A stretch of 64,000 nt of DNA from Actinomycetota bacterium. GTDB lineage: Bacteria; Actinomycetota; Coriobacteriia; Anaerosomatales; Anaerosomataceae. Positions within the stretch are counted from its first letter, which is position 1. The number at the start of each line of letters is the position of its first letter. Both the position numbers and the translations under genes were made by a program. The stretch covers positions 180,949 to 244,948 of the forward strand of contig RCMX01000006.1 in the NCBI GenBank assembly GCA_004348925.1, written 5' to 3'. Positions 8,975-16,499 of the stretch are shown in pieces. The notes beneath the pieces are model-generated. The model saw only the letters and a program-made list of their open reading frames with translations. It ran no database searches and was not told the origin of the DNA.

Positions 8975-10424
8975 CGCCTTTCGTCCGCCAGGGGTATGCG
9001 ACCAGGCCGTACATCAGCAGTCCCGCCGCGACCGCGAAGAGCCAGCGCACCACGATGACCCACGCCTGTTGCGCCGCCACCAACCGGCTGTCGGCGTCGG
9101 AGGTGCCGGTGAGCGACTCGGCGAACAGGAACCGCCGTCCGCCCATCGTCATGTCCCATGCGCCGCCGCTGTCGGCGTTCGTGCCGAGCACCGTCCCGGG
9201 GAGCTTCAACTCATAGCGCAGCGTCGAGGCGTCGATCTCCTCTTTGAGTTTGTCGTACGCGGTGGTGTCGGCACCCTCCTCGGGCGCGTCAGGATAGACC
9301 GTCGACGTGTCGAGCGACGCGAGGAAGAAGACGTGTCGGCCGTCGGGCAGGTCCACAGCGCCCAGCCGAGACCAGCTCGTGCCCACTGCCCCACTTGTCG
9401 CGCCGAAGTCCTCGAGGGTCGCGAACGTGCGGTCGAGCTTCAGCTGGTTGGTGGTGCGTTCAACGTTCAAGCCAAGCCGCTCTTGCGAAGCGATCCATGA
9501 CTCGATGAACGGCTCGGCGTTCGGCAGCCCCATCATCTCGGTCATCGACTCTTCGCCGGTGACGACGCGCGTGTTCACGGTGCCGGAACCGTCCCGGTTC
9601 ACCTCGGTGCGGATCACGATTTCGCATCCGCCGAGGAGCGTCGTGGCGATCAATCCCGCCGCAACGACCGCGGCAGCGAGCGAGCGCCGGTTCCGCGTCC
9701 GCCGCACGCGCACGAAGACGGCCGCCAGCGCGAACGCCCCGGCCGCGATGAGCGTGAGCATCGCCAGATCGCGGTTGCGGCCCTTGTCGCCGGGAACGCC
9801 CGGCGAGACCGCCAGCGCGAGCAGCTCGTCACCGGTGGGCGCGAGCACGCCCGCCACGCTCACGGCGCGGCCCTTCGCGAACACCTGGCCGCCACCGGGA
9901 TACCCGACGACGATACGGGTGCCGTCCGCCTCGAACGCAGCCACGGCAAGCCCGCCTTCGCTGCCGGTCGAGACCGGTTCGCCCGCTAGCAGCACGATGC
10001 GCTGCTGGTACGTGTCGGGCTCGGCCTTCAGCGCCGCGGGTGTCGCCCAGACAGGGCGCTTCGTGAAGACGACCGGGTCTGCGGGCCCCTCGGAAAGCCA
10101 TGCCGAGGCGGTCGCGCGGTCTGCTGCTCGCGTCATCCCGGGCAGATGCGTCGCGTACTGCGGCAACAGCCCGATGCCGGCGCAAACCACGAGGGCGAGC
10201 AGCCATGCGAGGGCGATTCGCGCGCCGCGCGCCCACGCACCTGGCTTGCGGGGCGCCTTGGGTGCGACTGGGAGCTGCTCGGCAACGGGAACTGGGACGG
10301 TTGCAGGCTGCTCGGGCGGCGCCACCTTGCTGCCGCACGCTGCGCAGAAGAGCGCCCCGTCTTCAAGCGGCGTCCCGCACTGTTCGCAGAACCGGGCGGC
10401 CGGCAGACCCTTGCGAGCACTCAC
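8958..10424 (-). CDS. Membrane protein: N-terminal zinc ribbon fused to an LppM-like domain
   Basis: A 488-aa protein. The N-terminal zinc ribbon uses Cys13/16 and Cys27/30. After a Pro-rich linker come a membrane helix (about 68-90), a soluble segment that looks like a small beta domain, and two more helices (about 215-268). The last helix ends in a lipobox-like LLGGC followed by EIVIRTEVNRDGSG, resembling the start of LppM/DUF3153 lipoproteins. A final helix lies at about 452-475. The GTG start overlaps the amidase stop (GTGA). It reads like a soluble-ribbon membrane protein fused to what is elsewhere a stand-alone lipoprotein. The function is unknown; the architecture is clear from sequence and the LppM assignment is moderate. 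Confidence 0.75.
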   Translation of the reverse strand: MSARKGLPAARFCEQCGTPLEDGALFCAACGSKVAPPEQPATVPVPVAEQLPVAPKAPRKPGAWARGARIALAWLLALVVCAGIGLLPQYATHLPGMTRAADRATASAWLSEGPADPVVFTKRPVWATPAALKAEPDTYQQRIVLLAGEPVSTGSEGGLAVAAFEADGTRIVVGYPGGGQVFAKGRAVSVAGVLAPTGDELLALAVSPGVPGDKGRNRDLAMLTLIAAGAFALAAVFVRVRRTRNRRSLAAAVVAAGLIATTLLGGCEIVIRTEVNRDGSGTVNTRVVTGEESMTEMMGLPNAEPFIESWIASQERLGLNVERTTNQLKLDRTFATLEDFGATSGAVGTSWSRLGAVDLPDGRHVFFLASLDTSTVYPDAPEEGADTTAYDKLKEEIDASTLRYELKLPGTVLGTNADSGGAWDMTMGGRRFLFAESLTGTSDADSRLVAAQQAWVIVVRWLFAVAAGLLMYGLVAYPWRTKGGESRG

Positions 10425-11230
10425 GGCAGGTCACTCTCCCTGAGCGAATCGGCCAGCGCCTCTGCGATGGCCTGTCGGTTGGCATCTTCGAGCAGAAAGG
10501 CGCGATCGGCCTTGTTGTCACCGATCTCCAGCAGCAGTCGCGTACCGGCCTTGTTGCGCTCAGGCTCAAGGCTGTAGAGGCGTTCCTCGCGGATCCCGCG
10601 GTCCGGCAGTCCCGTCGCCGAGAGAAGCGCGGCCTTCAGTCGCTCGGCCAGCGCGCGACTGCGCCCATCACTCGGCATGCACATGCCGAGGATGCCGCTT
10701 GGCGCTCCCCCGTCGTTGTGCACGGAGATGAAGACGGTGGCCCTGGCAGCATTCGCCTTCGCGATCTCGGAATCGAACGCAGCGGCGTTCTTCGGCTGCG
10801 GACGGTAGCCGTTCGAGCCGAAGAGCCCCATGCCGGTCTCCCACGCCTTCACGTGCGTGAACTCGGGCAGCAGCGCGATCGTGCGGTCCACGATGTCACC
10901 GCAGATCACGTACTCCTCCCAGTCGACGCCGGTATCGGCCTGGTGTGACGGCTGCCAGGCGATCACCGAGCTGCGCCGAGTGGGACGCGGGGCGACACCC
11001 TCGGCCGCCGTCGGGGCTATGCCCGCGAGCGCACCGCACGCGGCGGCGACGCGTCGACCCTCGACGACGAGTGCACGGGTGAGCGCGCGTGCAGGCACGC
11101 GCGTGAGGCCGTAGGCGGCGGTACCGGCGAGAGCGAGCGTGACCAGCACGCCGACCGCCATTCGAGCGCGACGGAGGCGCTGGCGACGCAGCGCCGACGC
11201 CGCCTTGCCGCGGGTGGCCGCTTCGCTCAC
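10421..11230 (-). CDS. N-acetylmuramoyl-L-alanine amidase-like protein (Amidase_3)
   Basis: A 269-aa membrane-anchored protein. A basic N terminus and one helix (MAVGVLVTLALAGTAAYG) precede the extracytoplasmic domain. The Amidase_3 order is visible: an early H in PSHQADTG, an E in WETG after about 30 residues, then ISVHNDGG, and a late catalytic Glu in LLLEIGDN. It should cleave the MurNAc-L-Ala amide bond. The frame is open to 11371 inside the preceding gene; I chose the GTG at 11230 because it lies 1 nt after that gene's stop. It is the only member of the run without its own zinc ribbon, and it links the cluster to peptidoglycan. Confidence 0.82.
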   Translation of the reverse strand: MSEAATRGKAASALRRQRLRRARMAVGVLVTLALAGTAAYGLTRVPARALTRALVVEGRRVAAACGALAGIAPTAAEGVAPRPTRRSSVIAWQPSHQADTGVDWEEYVICGDIVDRTIALLPEFTHVKAWETGMGLFGSNGYRPQPKNAAAFDSEIAKANAARATVFISVHNDGGAPSGILGMCMPSDGRSRALAERLKAALLSATGLPDRGIREERLYSLEPERNKAGTRLLLEIGDNKADRAFLLEDANRQAIAEALADSLRESDLP

Positions 11231-11231
11231 C

Positions 11232-12050
11232 CTACTGCCGAACGGGCTCTGCGTTGGGATACTGAGCTTCGAACTGCTCTCGCGAGTCCGTGCTAGCTGG
11301 CGACAGGATAGGCCGCCATGCGGACTCGGAAGGATCGTCGACTGCGGCCTCGGCGGCCCCAAGCATCGCATTCATGCGCTTCTCAAGCAGTCCATAGAGG
11401 CCGAGCAGCGTCTCTTTCTGCGGCCGATATGCCGCCGAGACGCTCGCGTCATCGAGTGTCTGCTTCTGGCCCGACACAGTGTCGAGCAGCGCCTGGCACT
11501 TCTCGACGAGCGTCTTGCGCACCCCGAGGTCTGCCGAGCCGATGCTCGCGTTGAACACTTCATAGGCGAATCCGGTCCCGCCGTAGGTGCCGTCGGTGTT
11601 TGCACGACCGACCTGGTCTGCGAGATCGCTGAGTTTGCCGTAGTGCTCGGCGATCACGTCGTACGACGCGTCGTCGCCAAGGGCGGCGGTGTCATCGGTA
11701 GCGTCGGTCCCCTCGTCGGTACCGCCGGCCTTCGTGTCGCCCAACGCCTTCTTGTCACTTGAGGCCGTACCTTCGTCGGTACGTGACGCCGCCACACCCG
11801 CCGTGTCGAACACGCCCGTGAAGTACAGTCCCGCAGTGACTGCGGCGCCAACGACGAGCACGCCGACGATCGCCAGCGCGACGATGAGGCCGGTGTTGGA
11901 GCGCTTCGTCGCCGCGATCGGTCCGCCGCCGACGATCGGCGGCATCGGCGCGGTCACGCCGGCACCCTCGGGCACCTTCAGCTGGAGCCCGCAGCCGTTG
12001 CAGAAGACAGCGTCATCATTCAGTTGCCGGCCACACGAACGACAGAACAT
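11232..12050 (-). CDS. Zinc-ribbon single-pass membrane protein, function unknown
   Basis: A 272-aa protein. The N-terminal zinc ribbon uses Cys3/6 and Cys17/20. A short Pro/Gly linker is followed by one membrane helix (about 54-76), a low-complexity Asp/Thr/Gly-rich stretch (about 85-125), and an extracytoplasmic helical domain to the end. By positive-inside reasoning the ribbon is cytoplasmic and the C-terminal domain is outside. The layout (ribbon, linker, helix, exported helical domain) matches the genes at 12250 and 13039, though the outer domains are not obviously similar. It lies 1 nt upstream of the amidase start. I do not recognise the family beyond generic zinc-ribbon domain proteins. 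Confidence 0.8.
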   Translation of the reverse strand: MFCRSCGRQLNDDAVFCNGCGLQLKVPEGAGVTAPMPPIVGGGPIAATKRSNTGLIVALAIVGVLVVGAAVTAGLYFTGVFDTAGVAASRTDEGTASSDKKALGDTKAGGTDEGTDATDDTAALGDDASYDVIAEHYGKLSDLADQVGRANTDGTYGGTGFAYEVFNASIGSADLGVRKTLVEKCQALLDTVSGQKQTLDDASVSAAYRPQKETLLGLYGLLEKRMNAMLGAAEAAVDDPSESAWRPILSPASTDSREQFEAQYPNAEPVRQ

Positions 12051-12069
12051 CCGCGTCCTCCTCGTCCTG

Positions 12070-12225
12070 TTAGTAGAGGTCTCCGTCGATCAGCTGCTCG
12101 GCGTCGAAGCCGTCGAGGCCCATATCCTCGAGCGCCTTGCTCACGTCGCGATATGCGCGCAAGGCATCTTCTGCGCCCGCGTAGAATCGGTCGCCGAGCT
12201 GCTTGCCACAATCGCGGCAGAACAT
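12070..12225 (-). CDS. 51-aa mini-protein with half a zinc ribbon, apparent deletion derivative
   Basis: A small gene read directly from the sequence: ATG at 12225-12223, TAA at 12072-12070, with an AGGTGG ribosome binding site 8-9 nt upstream. It starts MFCRDCGKQL, close to the neighbouring MFCRSCGRQL, but lacks the second CxxC, the linker and the membrane helix. It then joins a helical tail with LEDMGL, also found in the C terminus of the next gene upstream (12250) and, as SEDLGL, at the end of the 13039 protein. The simplest reading is an internal-deletion relative of its neighbours. It may be a functional microprotein or a remnant; the intact frame and good RBS favour expression. Confidence 0.6.
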   Translation of the reverse strand: MFCRDCGKQLGDRFYAGAEDALRAYRDVSKALEDMGLDGFDAEQLIDGDLY

Positions 12226-12249
12226 ACGCTGCACCCACCTTCTCGTGAC

Positions 12250-12975
12250 CTAGAACATGTTCGACAGTTCGTCGCTGAGCGACTCGTACAACCCCATATC
12301 CTCCAGAGACTTCTGCATGTCAGCCGTCGACTTCTCGAGTTTGGTGGAGAAGTCGTCGGTCCGGTCGCTGAACTTCTCCGAGAGCGTGCTGCTCGTGTCG
12401 TCCGCGGTGATCTCGCCCAGCATCTCCTTCAGCACGACCAGTCCTTCGAGCATGCGGTCGTAGCTCGCTACGAGCCGGTCGTGAGACCGCTTGTACTCCT
12501 TCGGCGGCCGCAGGCCGGCGAGGTCGTCCCGCGCGGCTTGGACGCCGTCGATACCCTCCGCGACGGCGTCCTGAAGCATCGCGAGGTTCTCGTCGCCGAT
12601 CGGCTCGTCGTATGACGTGTCGACGTCGTTGAAGGCTTCACCCATGGTGGTCACGGACTCCGCAGTCGCAATGACGTCCTCGGTGACCTTGTCCTCGTAT
12701 GCTGCGATATCCATCGGCTGCATGAAGAGCAGCCATCCCACACCAACAGCGCCGAGCACGACGAGGAGCATCGCTGCAGCGACGATGAAGATGGCGGGGC
12801 GGGGCCCCGTGCGTGCGGGCGGAACGGTCCCCGGCGCAACGCCAGGCATCGGCGCGGGTGCAACCACGGGCCCGGGTGCAGACACAACAGGCGCTGCGAC
12901 CCACGCGTTCCCGCACTTCTCGCAGAATTGCGCCTCATCCGTGTTGGGCGCACCACACTGAGCGCAGTACTTCAT
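12250..12975 (-). CDS. Zinc-ribbon single-pass membrane protein with exported helical domain
   Basis: A 241-aa protein. The ATG at 12975 follows GGGGAGG and is preferred over the ATG 18 nt upstream. The zinc ribbon uses Cys4/7 and Cys18/21; a Pro/Ala/Gly linker precedes a membrane helix at about 61-85. The outer domain starts with a YEDK motif (93-96), contains GLRPPKEYK (154-162) and ends with a LEDMGL segment. These motifs recur at almost the same positions in the next gene upstream (13039), so the two are tandem paralogues. The outer region is predicted all-helical. Function unknown. Confidence 0.82.
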   Translation of the reverse strand: MKYCAQCGAPNTDEAQFCEKCGNAWVAAPVVSAPGPVVAPAPMPGVAPGTVPPARTGPRPAIFIVAAAMLLVVLGAVGVGWLLFMQPMDIAAYEDKVTEDVIATAESVTTMGEAFNDVDTSYDEPIGDENLAMLQDAVAEGIDGVQAARDDLAGLRPPKEYKRSHDRLVASYDRMLEGLVVLKEMLGEITADDTSSTLSEKFSDRTDDFSTKLEKSTADMQKSLEDMGLYESLSDELSNMF

Positions 12976-13038
12976 CGCCGACCTCCCCCTCAACTATAGA
13001 ATGGGGCCCGGCTCTGCACCGGGCCCCACGCATGCTCG

Positions 13039-13749
13039 CTACTCGCCGTATCCCCAGCTCAAGCCGAGGTCTTCAGACGCGCGGCTCATCGCACGGTTCG
13101 CCCGACTCGCGTCCCGGGAGGTCTTCTCGTAGAAGTCGGAGATACCGTTCGAGAAGCGCTCGTAGGTGCGGCCATCGGCGGACTTGATCAGCGCCTCGAC
13201 GGCATCCCAGTAGTCCGAGCCGTAGTACGACGCCCATTCGTTCAGACGGCCATCGGCTGCCTTGTACTCCTTGGGAGGACGGAGGCCCTTGATCTTGCCT
13301 GCGGCCTCCCTGGCCATCTTCCTGGAGTCGTCGAAGACGCTCTGGAGGTCGTCGATATCGCCAGCATCGACCTTGTCCGTTGAATCGCCGTCGTAGCTGT
13401 AGTAGTCCGAGAGCGCCTGGTCCATCTCGCCCGTGGCATCACTGATCTGCACGCTGTACTCGTCGGCCTTGTCCTCATAGTCCGGCACGCTCATCGGCTT
13501 CAGGAAGATGAGATACGCCACGAGCAGGAAGACGACCACGACAGCCGCGATGATGATCTTCGCCACATCCAGGCCGGCAGGCAACTTCACCGGCGGGCTC
13601 ACCGGCGGTGTTCCGGGAACGGGCTGAGCGACAGGCGGCGTGGTGACTGGAGGCGCGACGGGCGTCTCGGCAGCAATCCCGGCACCGCACTTCTCGCAGA
13701 ACTTCGCGCCCTCGGCATTTGAAGCCCCACATGATGGACAGAAGCTCAT
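13039..13749 (-). CDS. Zinc-ribbon membrane protein, paralogue of the 12250 gene
   Basis: A 236-aa protein. The ribbon uses Cys4/7 and Cys18/21, the linker is long and Pro/Val-rich, and the membrane helix is at about 62-84. The exported domain repeats the paralogue's landmarks: YEDK at 91-94, GLRPPKEYK at 155-163 and SEDLGL near the C terminus. Its ATG overlaps the stop of the 13746 gene (ATGA), so the two are translationally coupled. The conserved PPKEYK element is shared only by these two proteins in the window and is a good marker for searching homologues. Function unknown. Confidence 0.82.
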   Translation of the reverse strand: MSFCPSCGASNAEGAKFCEKCGAGIAAETPVAPPVTTPPVAQPVPGTPPVSPPVKLPAGLDVAKIIIAAVVVVFLLVAYLIFLKPMSVPDYEDKADEYSVQISDATGEMDQALSDYYSYDGDSTDKVDAGDIDDLQSVFDDSRKMAREAAGKIKGLRPPKEYKAADGRLNEWASYYGSDYWDAVEALIKSADGRTYERFSNGISDFYEKTSRDASRANRAMSRASEDLGLSWGYGE

Positions 13750-14258
13750 TCCTGCTCTCCTTTCGGGTTCTCGACCTCAGGAGCCGAGACGGAATCTTCA
13801 GCCGGTGTCGTGACCGGCGTGCCACACCGCGTGCAGAACTTGCCGTCCGCAGGCATCTGGGCGCCGCACGATTCGCACGTCGCCTTCACCTCGGGCTTGG
13901 GGAGTGCCGTGCCGCACTTCACGCAGAACGCCGCGCCCGATGCGTTCGGGGCCGAGCAGGCGGGACACGCGACGCGACCGGCGTCCTGGGATGATTCGAG
14001 CTCGCCGAGCCGCGCCTGTGTCTGCGCGATCTCAAGCTCGACGGCACGAATCTTCTCGCCAAGCTCCGTGAACGCTGCCGGATCATCGACGCCGCGACGG
14101 AACTGGTCGTATGCGACTGCACCGAGAGCCGTGAGGAGTTCGTTGCGGTTCTTGCCGAGCGTTGAGATCTTGGTCTTGAGCTTCCCGACCTCAAGCATGC
14201 GCTCGGTCTCGCTGACACCCTTGTTGAATGTCTCGTTCAGCTTGTCGACGATCCCCAT
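13746..14258 (-). CDS. Cytosolic coiled-coil protein with two C-terminal zinc ribbons
   Basis: A 170-aa protein with no signal or membrane helix. Residues 1-90 are helical and coiled-coil prone (start MGIVDKLNETFNKGVSE), followed by two zinc ribbons at about 97-116 and 128-146, each with paired CxxC. The ATG at 14258 overlaps the preceding stop by one base (TGATG); the longer open frame to 14585 lies inside that gene and is rejected. It is the only soluble member of the run. It could be the cytoplasmic scaffold that meets the ribbons of the membrane members, but that is inference. Confidence 0.8.
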   Translation of the reverse strand: MGIVDKLNETFNKGVSETERMLEVGKLKTKISTLGKNRNELLTALGAVAYDQFRRGVDDPAAFTELGEKIRAVELEIAQTQARLGELESSQDAGRVACPACSAPNASGAAFCVKCGTALPKPEVKATCESCGAQMPADGKFCTRCGTPVTTPAEDSVSAPEVENPKGEQE

Positions 14259-15343
14259 CAGGATTCTCCGTTCTCTACCTGCGCGCCACACGCGCGGCAG
14301 AACCTGGCACCGGCCGTCAGCGCGGTGCCGCAGGCAGCGCATGATGCGGTCTGCGCGACCGTGACGGCGGCGGACGGCGTGGACACCGCAACGGGTGCCG
14401 CAGCGACCGGGGTCGCCTTCTTCTTGCCGAGCGCCTTCTTCACCTTTCGAACGATCAGCCATACCACGAGGACCACGATCAGCAGCAGAACCGCTGCCGC
14501 GATTCCCGTGAACAGCCAGTCGACGACGAACGATGTGGCCGTGAACGTCTCGACCGATTCGATGTCGGCACCTTTGAGCTTCCACGGGCTCGCGCCCGCC
14601 TCGGCATCCTTGAAGGTGATGCCCGGCATGTTTACCGCAACATCAAGCTTCGAGCTCGAGATGCCATCCTCATACGCGGTCTGGATCCACTCGGGGGCGT
14701 CGCCGGTTCCCTCGCAGTCGTAGCATTCGATGGTCCCGCTGCCGCCGCACGAGCTGCAGGAGACCTCACCGTCGCCGTCGCAGTAGTAGCACTCGCTCCA
14801 GCCGAACCAGCCATCGTACCCGCCGGTTCCGTTGCATGAGCTGCAGGTCTGGGTCCCGCCCGTGCAGTCAGGACAATCCGAGTAACCCTGCCCGTCGCAC
14901 GTCGGACACTCGGTCGGTGAGAGATCAAGCACGGGCATGGCGATTTCGACCTGATGACGCTCGACCAATATCATGTCCGTCACCGTGTGACGAACCGTCA
15001 CCTCGGTCTTCATCCCGGGGTCGTATCCCGCATCGCGGACGAAGGATTCGTCAAGCACCCCGAAGAGCACGCCTGCCGGTTTGGAGTACGAGGACGCATC
15101 GGGAAATGCTCGCTGCGCGGTGAATCCCGAGGAACTCTGCTTGACCTTCCAGCCGGCGGTCTCAAGTTCGGAGACCTGCGCATCATCAAGTGCGACACCG
15201 CGCAGATCGACCGACTGCTGGAATGCGTTACCGGACTCGAACGTGTAGTCGGTCTTCGCCGTGACGCCCTCGCCGCAGCCGACCAGACCGAGCACCGCGA
15301 GAAGTACGATCGCGAACGCCAACAACCTGCGGTGTGCAGACAT
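14258..15343 (-). CDS. Lipoprotein with six extracytoplasmic DnaJ-type CxxCxGxG motifs and a C-terminal zinc ribbon
   Basis: A 361-aa protein. Its signal sequence ends in lipobox LGLVGC (lipid Cys23). Residues 24-145 are a beta-rich domain. CxxC pairs then occur at 146/149, 157/160, 167/170, 185/188, 196/199 and 207/210, most in the DnaJ form CxxCxGxG. A membrane helix (about 275-298) is followed by basic residues and a zinc ribbon (Cys335/338, 349/352). The predicted topology puts the DnaJ-like cysteine region outside and the ribbon inside. There is no J domain. It is the first gene of the run. It may be a zinc-dependent or redox-active extracytoplasmic chaperone-like protein, but no function is established. 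Confidence 0.83.
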   Translation of the reverse strand: MSAHRRLLAFAIVLLAVLGLVGCGEGVTAKTDYTFESGNAFQQSVDLRGVALDDAQVSELETAGWKVKQSSSGFTAQRAFPDASSYSKPAGVLFGVLDESFVRDAGYDPGMKTEVTVRHTVTDMILVERHQVEIAMPVLDLSPTECPTCDGQGYSDCPDCTGGTQTCSSCNGTGGYDGWFGWSECYYCDGDGEVSCSSCGGSGTIECYDCEGTGDAPEWIQTAYEDGISSSKLDVAVNMPGITFKDAEAGASPWKLKGADIESVETFTATSFVVDWLFTGIAAAVLLLIVVLVVWLIVRKVKKALGKKKATPVAAAPVAVSTPSAAVTVAQTASCAACGTALTAGARFCRACGAQVENGES

Positions 15344-15646
15344 ACAGCCCCCTCTTCGCGTGAATCCGTACGCTACCGTAGCCCGCCGACACTGCGGTCA
15401 AGGCCATTATTAGCACAACTTGAGAACGTACGTGGTGCCGCTCACGGCGCGTGTCGCCGCACCCGCCGTAGACAACCGCAAGGCCCCGACGTCGTTCACA
15501 CGCCGGAGCCCTGCGAAAGCTCCCCGCTCACGGCCGAGGGGCATCGCCCGGTGACGGGTCGCGTGCCGGGAACGACCGGGTGGTCGATCCTGACAATTCC
15601 ATTATCGGGCAGGTCAGCGCCGGACTTGAGCGTCCGAATGGCACAT
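15344..15646. other. Intergenic region between V-ATPase operon end and zinc-ribbon run
   Basis: No open frame with a ribosome binding site is seen. On the minus strand there is TTGACC (complement of 15392-15397) and downstream TA-rich hexamers (TACGGT, TAGCGT) at non-ideal spacing, so the promoter for the zinc-ribbon run is probably here but cannot be fixed. Several GC-rich short inverted repeats lie at about 15550-15600, none followed by a T-run. Confidence 0.4.
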
Positions 15647-16288
15647 CTACCGCTCGCCAGCGGCCTCCTGGGCGGCGATGATGTCCTTCACCTTCATGAG
15701 CCGCGTGAGGTTGCCGCGCTCCGCTTCGTCGAGCTTCATCTGGATGTCCTTGATCGTCTCGGCGATCGAGGGCATCAGCACGTACTCGAGAGCGTTCACG
15801 CGGCGACGCGTGCGCTCGATCTCAGCGGCCAGCAGCTCGATCGCCTTTTCGCGCTCCGCGAGCTCGATCATCATCGGCACGACTTCGGCCAGAGCATCGA
15901 GCGCCCCGTCGAGCACGGCCGGCATCGTCGCAAGCGAGTACCCGCCGGGCTCGGAGAGCGTGCCGAGAACGAACTCCGGCACGCGCACGCTCATGACCCT
16001 GCGCTCGCTTGCCTCAAGCATCTCCGCGGGTGCGCCCGAAAGCAGCGCCTGCGTGAGGTTCGCCTTGCCTGCCTCGGCACGGGCGACAGCGAGAAGGCCG
16101 TACGCGCCGATGAGGCGACCTTCAACCTCGGCGCGCAGCTTCCGGTTCGCCGAGATACGCGCGATGAACTCCTTGAGAAGCTCGTCGAACTTGTCCTTGA
16201 GCAGCTTGTGGCCGCGCTTCGCGACGTCTCCGCGTCGCTTGAGCTTGAGCAATTCCATCCGGTTGGGGTTGACCCGCATCTTCGTCAT
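15647..16288 (-). CDS. ntpD: V/A-type ATP synthase subunit D
   Basis: A 213-aa central-stalk subunit. It starts MTKMRVNPNR with the family-typical N-terminal helix and is almost entirely helical (a long antiparallel coiled coil), as expected for the rotor shaft inside the A3B3 head. The C terminus is the usual long helix. The ATG at 16288 lies 7 nt after the small membrane protein's stop. The frame is open to 16351, but that stretch overlaps the small gene and does not resemble subunit D. It is the last gene of the ATPase operon. Confidence 0.93.
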   Translation of the reverse strand: MTKMRVNPNRMELLKLKRRGDVAKRGHKLLKDKFDELLKEFIARISANRKLRAEVEGRLIGAYGLLAVARAEAGKANLTQALLSGAPAEMLEASERRVMSVRVPEFVLGTLSEPGGYSLATMPAVLDGALDALAEVVPMMIELAEREKAIELLAAEIERTRRRVNALEYVLMPSIAETIKDIQMKLDEAERGNLTRLMKVKDIIAAQEAAGER

Positions 16289-16295
16289 GGCGTCA

Positions 16296-16499
16296 TCACC
16301 GCACCATCGCCCAGATGACCAGTCCCAGCGCAACCACAAGCAGAATCGCATTGATGATGCGAATGACCCGCGCTGCAGCGACGCCCCGGGCGCCCGCCTT
16401 GGCGTAGATGCGCATGCTGTAGAGGTTGAACGCGACCAGCGCGCAGAAGAACAGCCCGAGGACGATCGCCATGCCTATGCGCAGCCCGGGACCGAACAC
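16296..16499 (-). CDS. Small two-helix membrane protein inside the V-ATPase operon
   Basis: A 67-aa protein with two predicted membrane helices (about 8-27 and 46-65) joined by a basic loop (RIYAKAGARG). Its GTG start follows the ntpB stop with no gap, and a strong AAGGAGG lies 5 nt upstream inside ntpB, so it is clearly translated. It sits where other operons pass directly from B to D. It is not one of the standard subunits and I do not recognise it. It could be an assembly factor or an accessory membrane subunit; location is the only evidence. Confidence 0.75.
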   Translation of the reverse strand: MFGPGLRIGMAIVLGLFFCALVAFNLYSMRIYAKAGARGVAAARVIRIINAILLVVALGLVIWAMVR

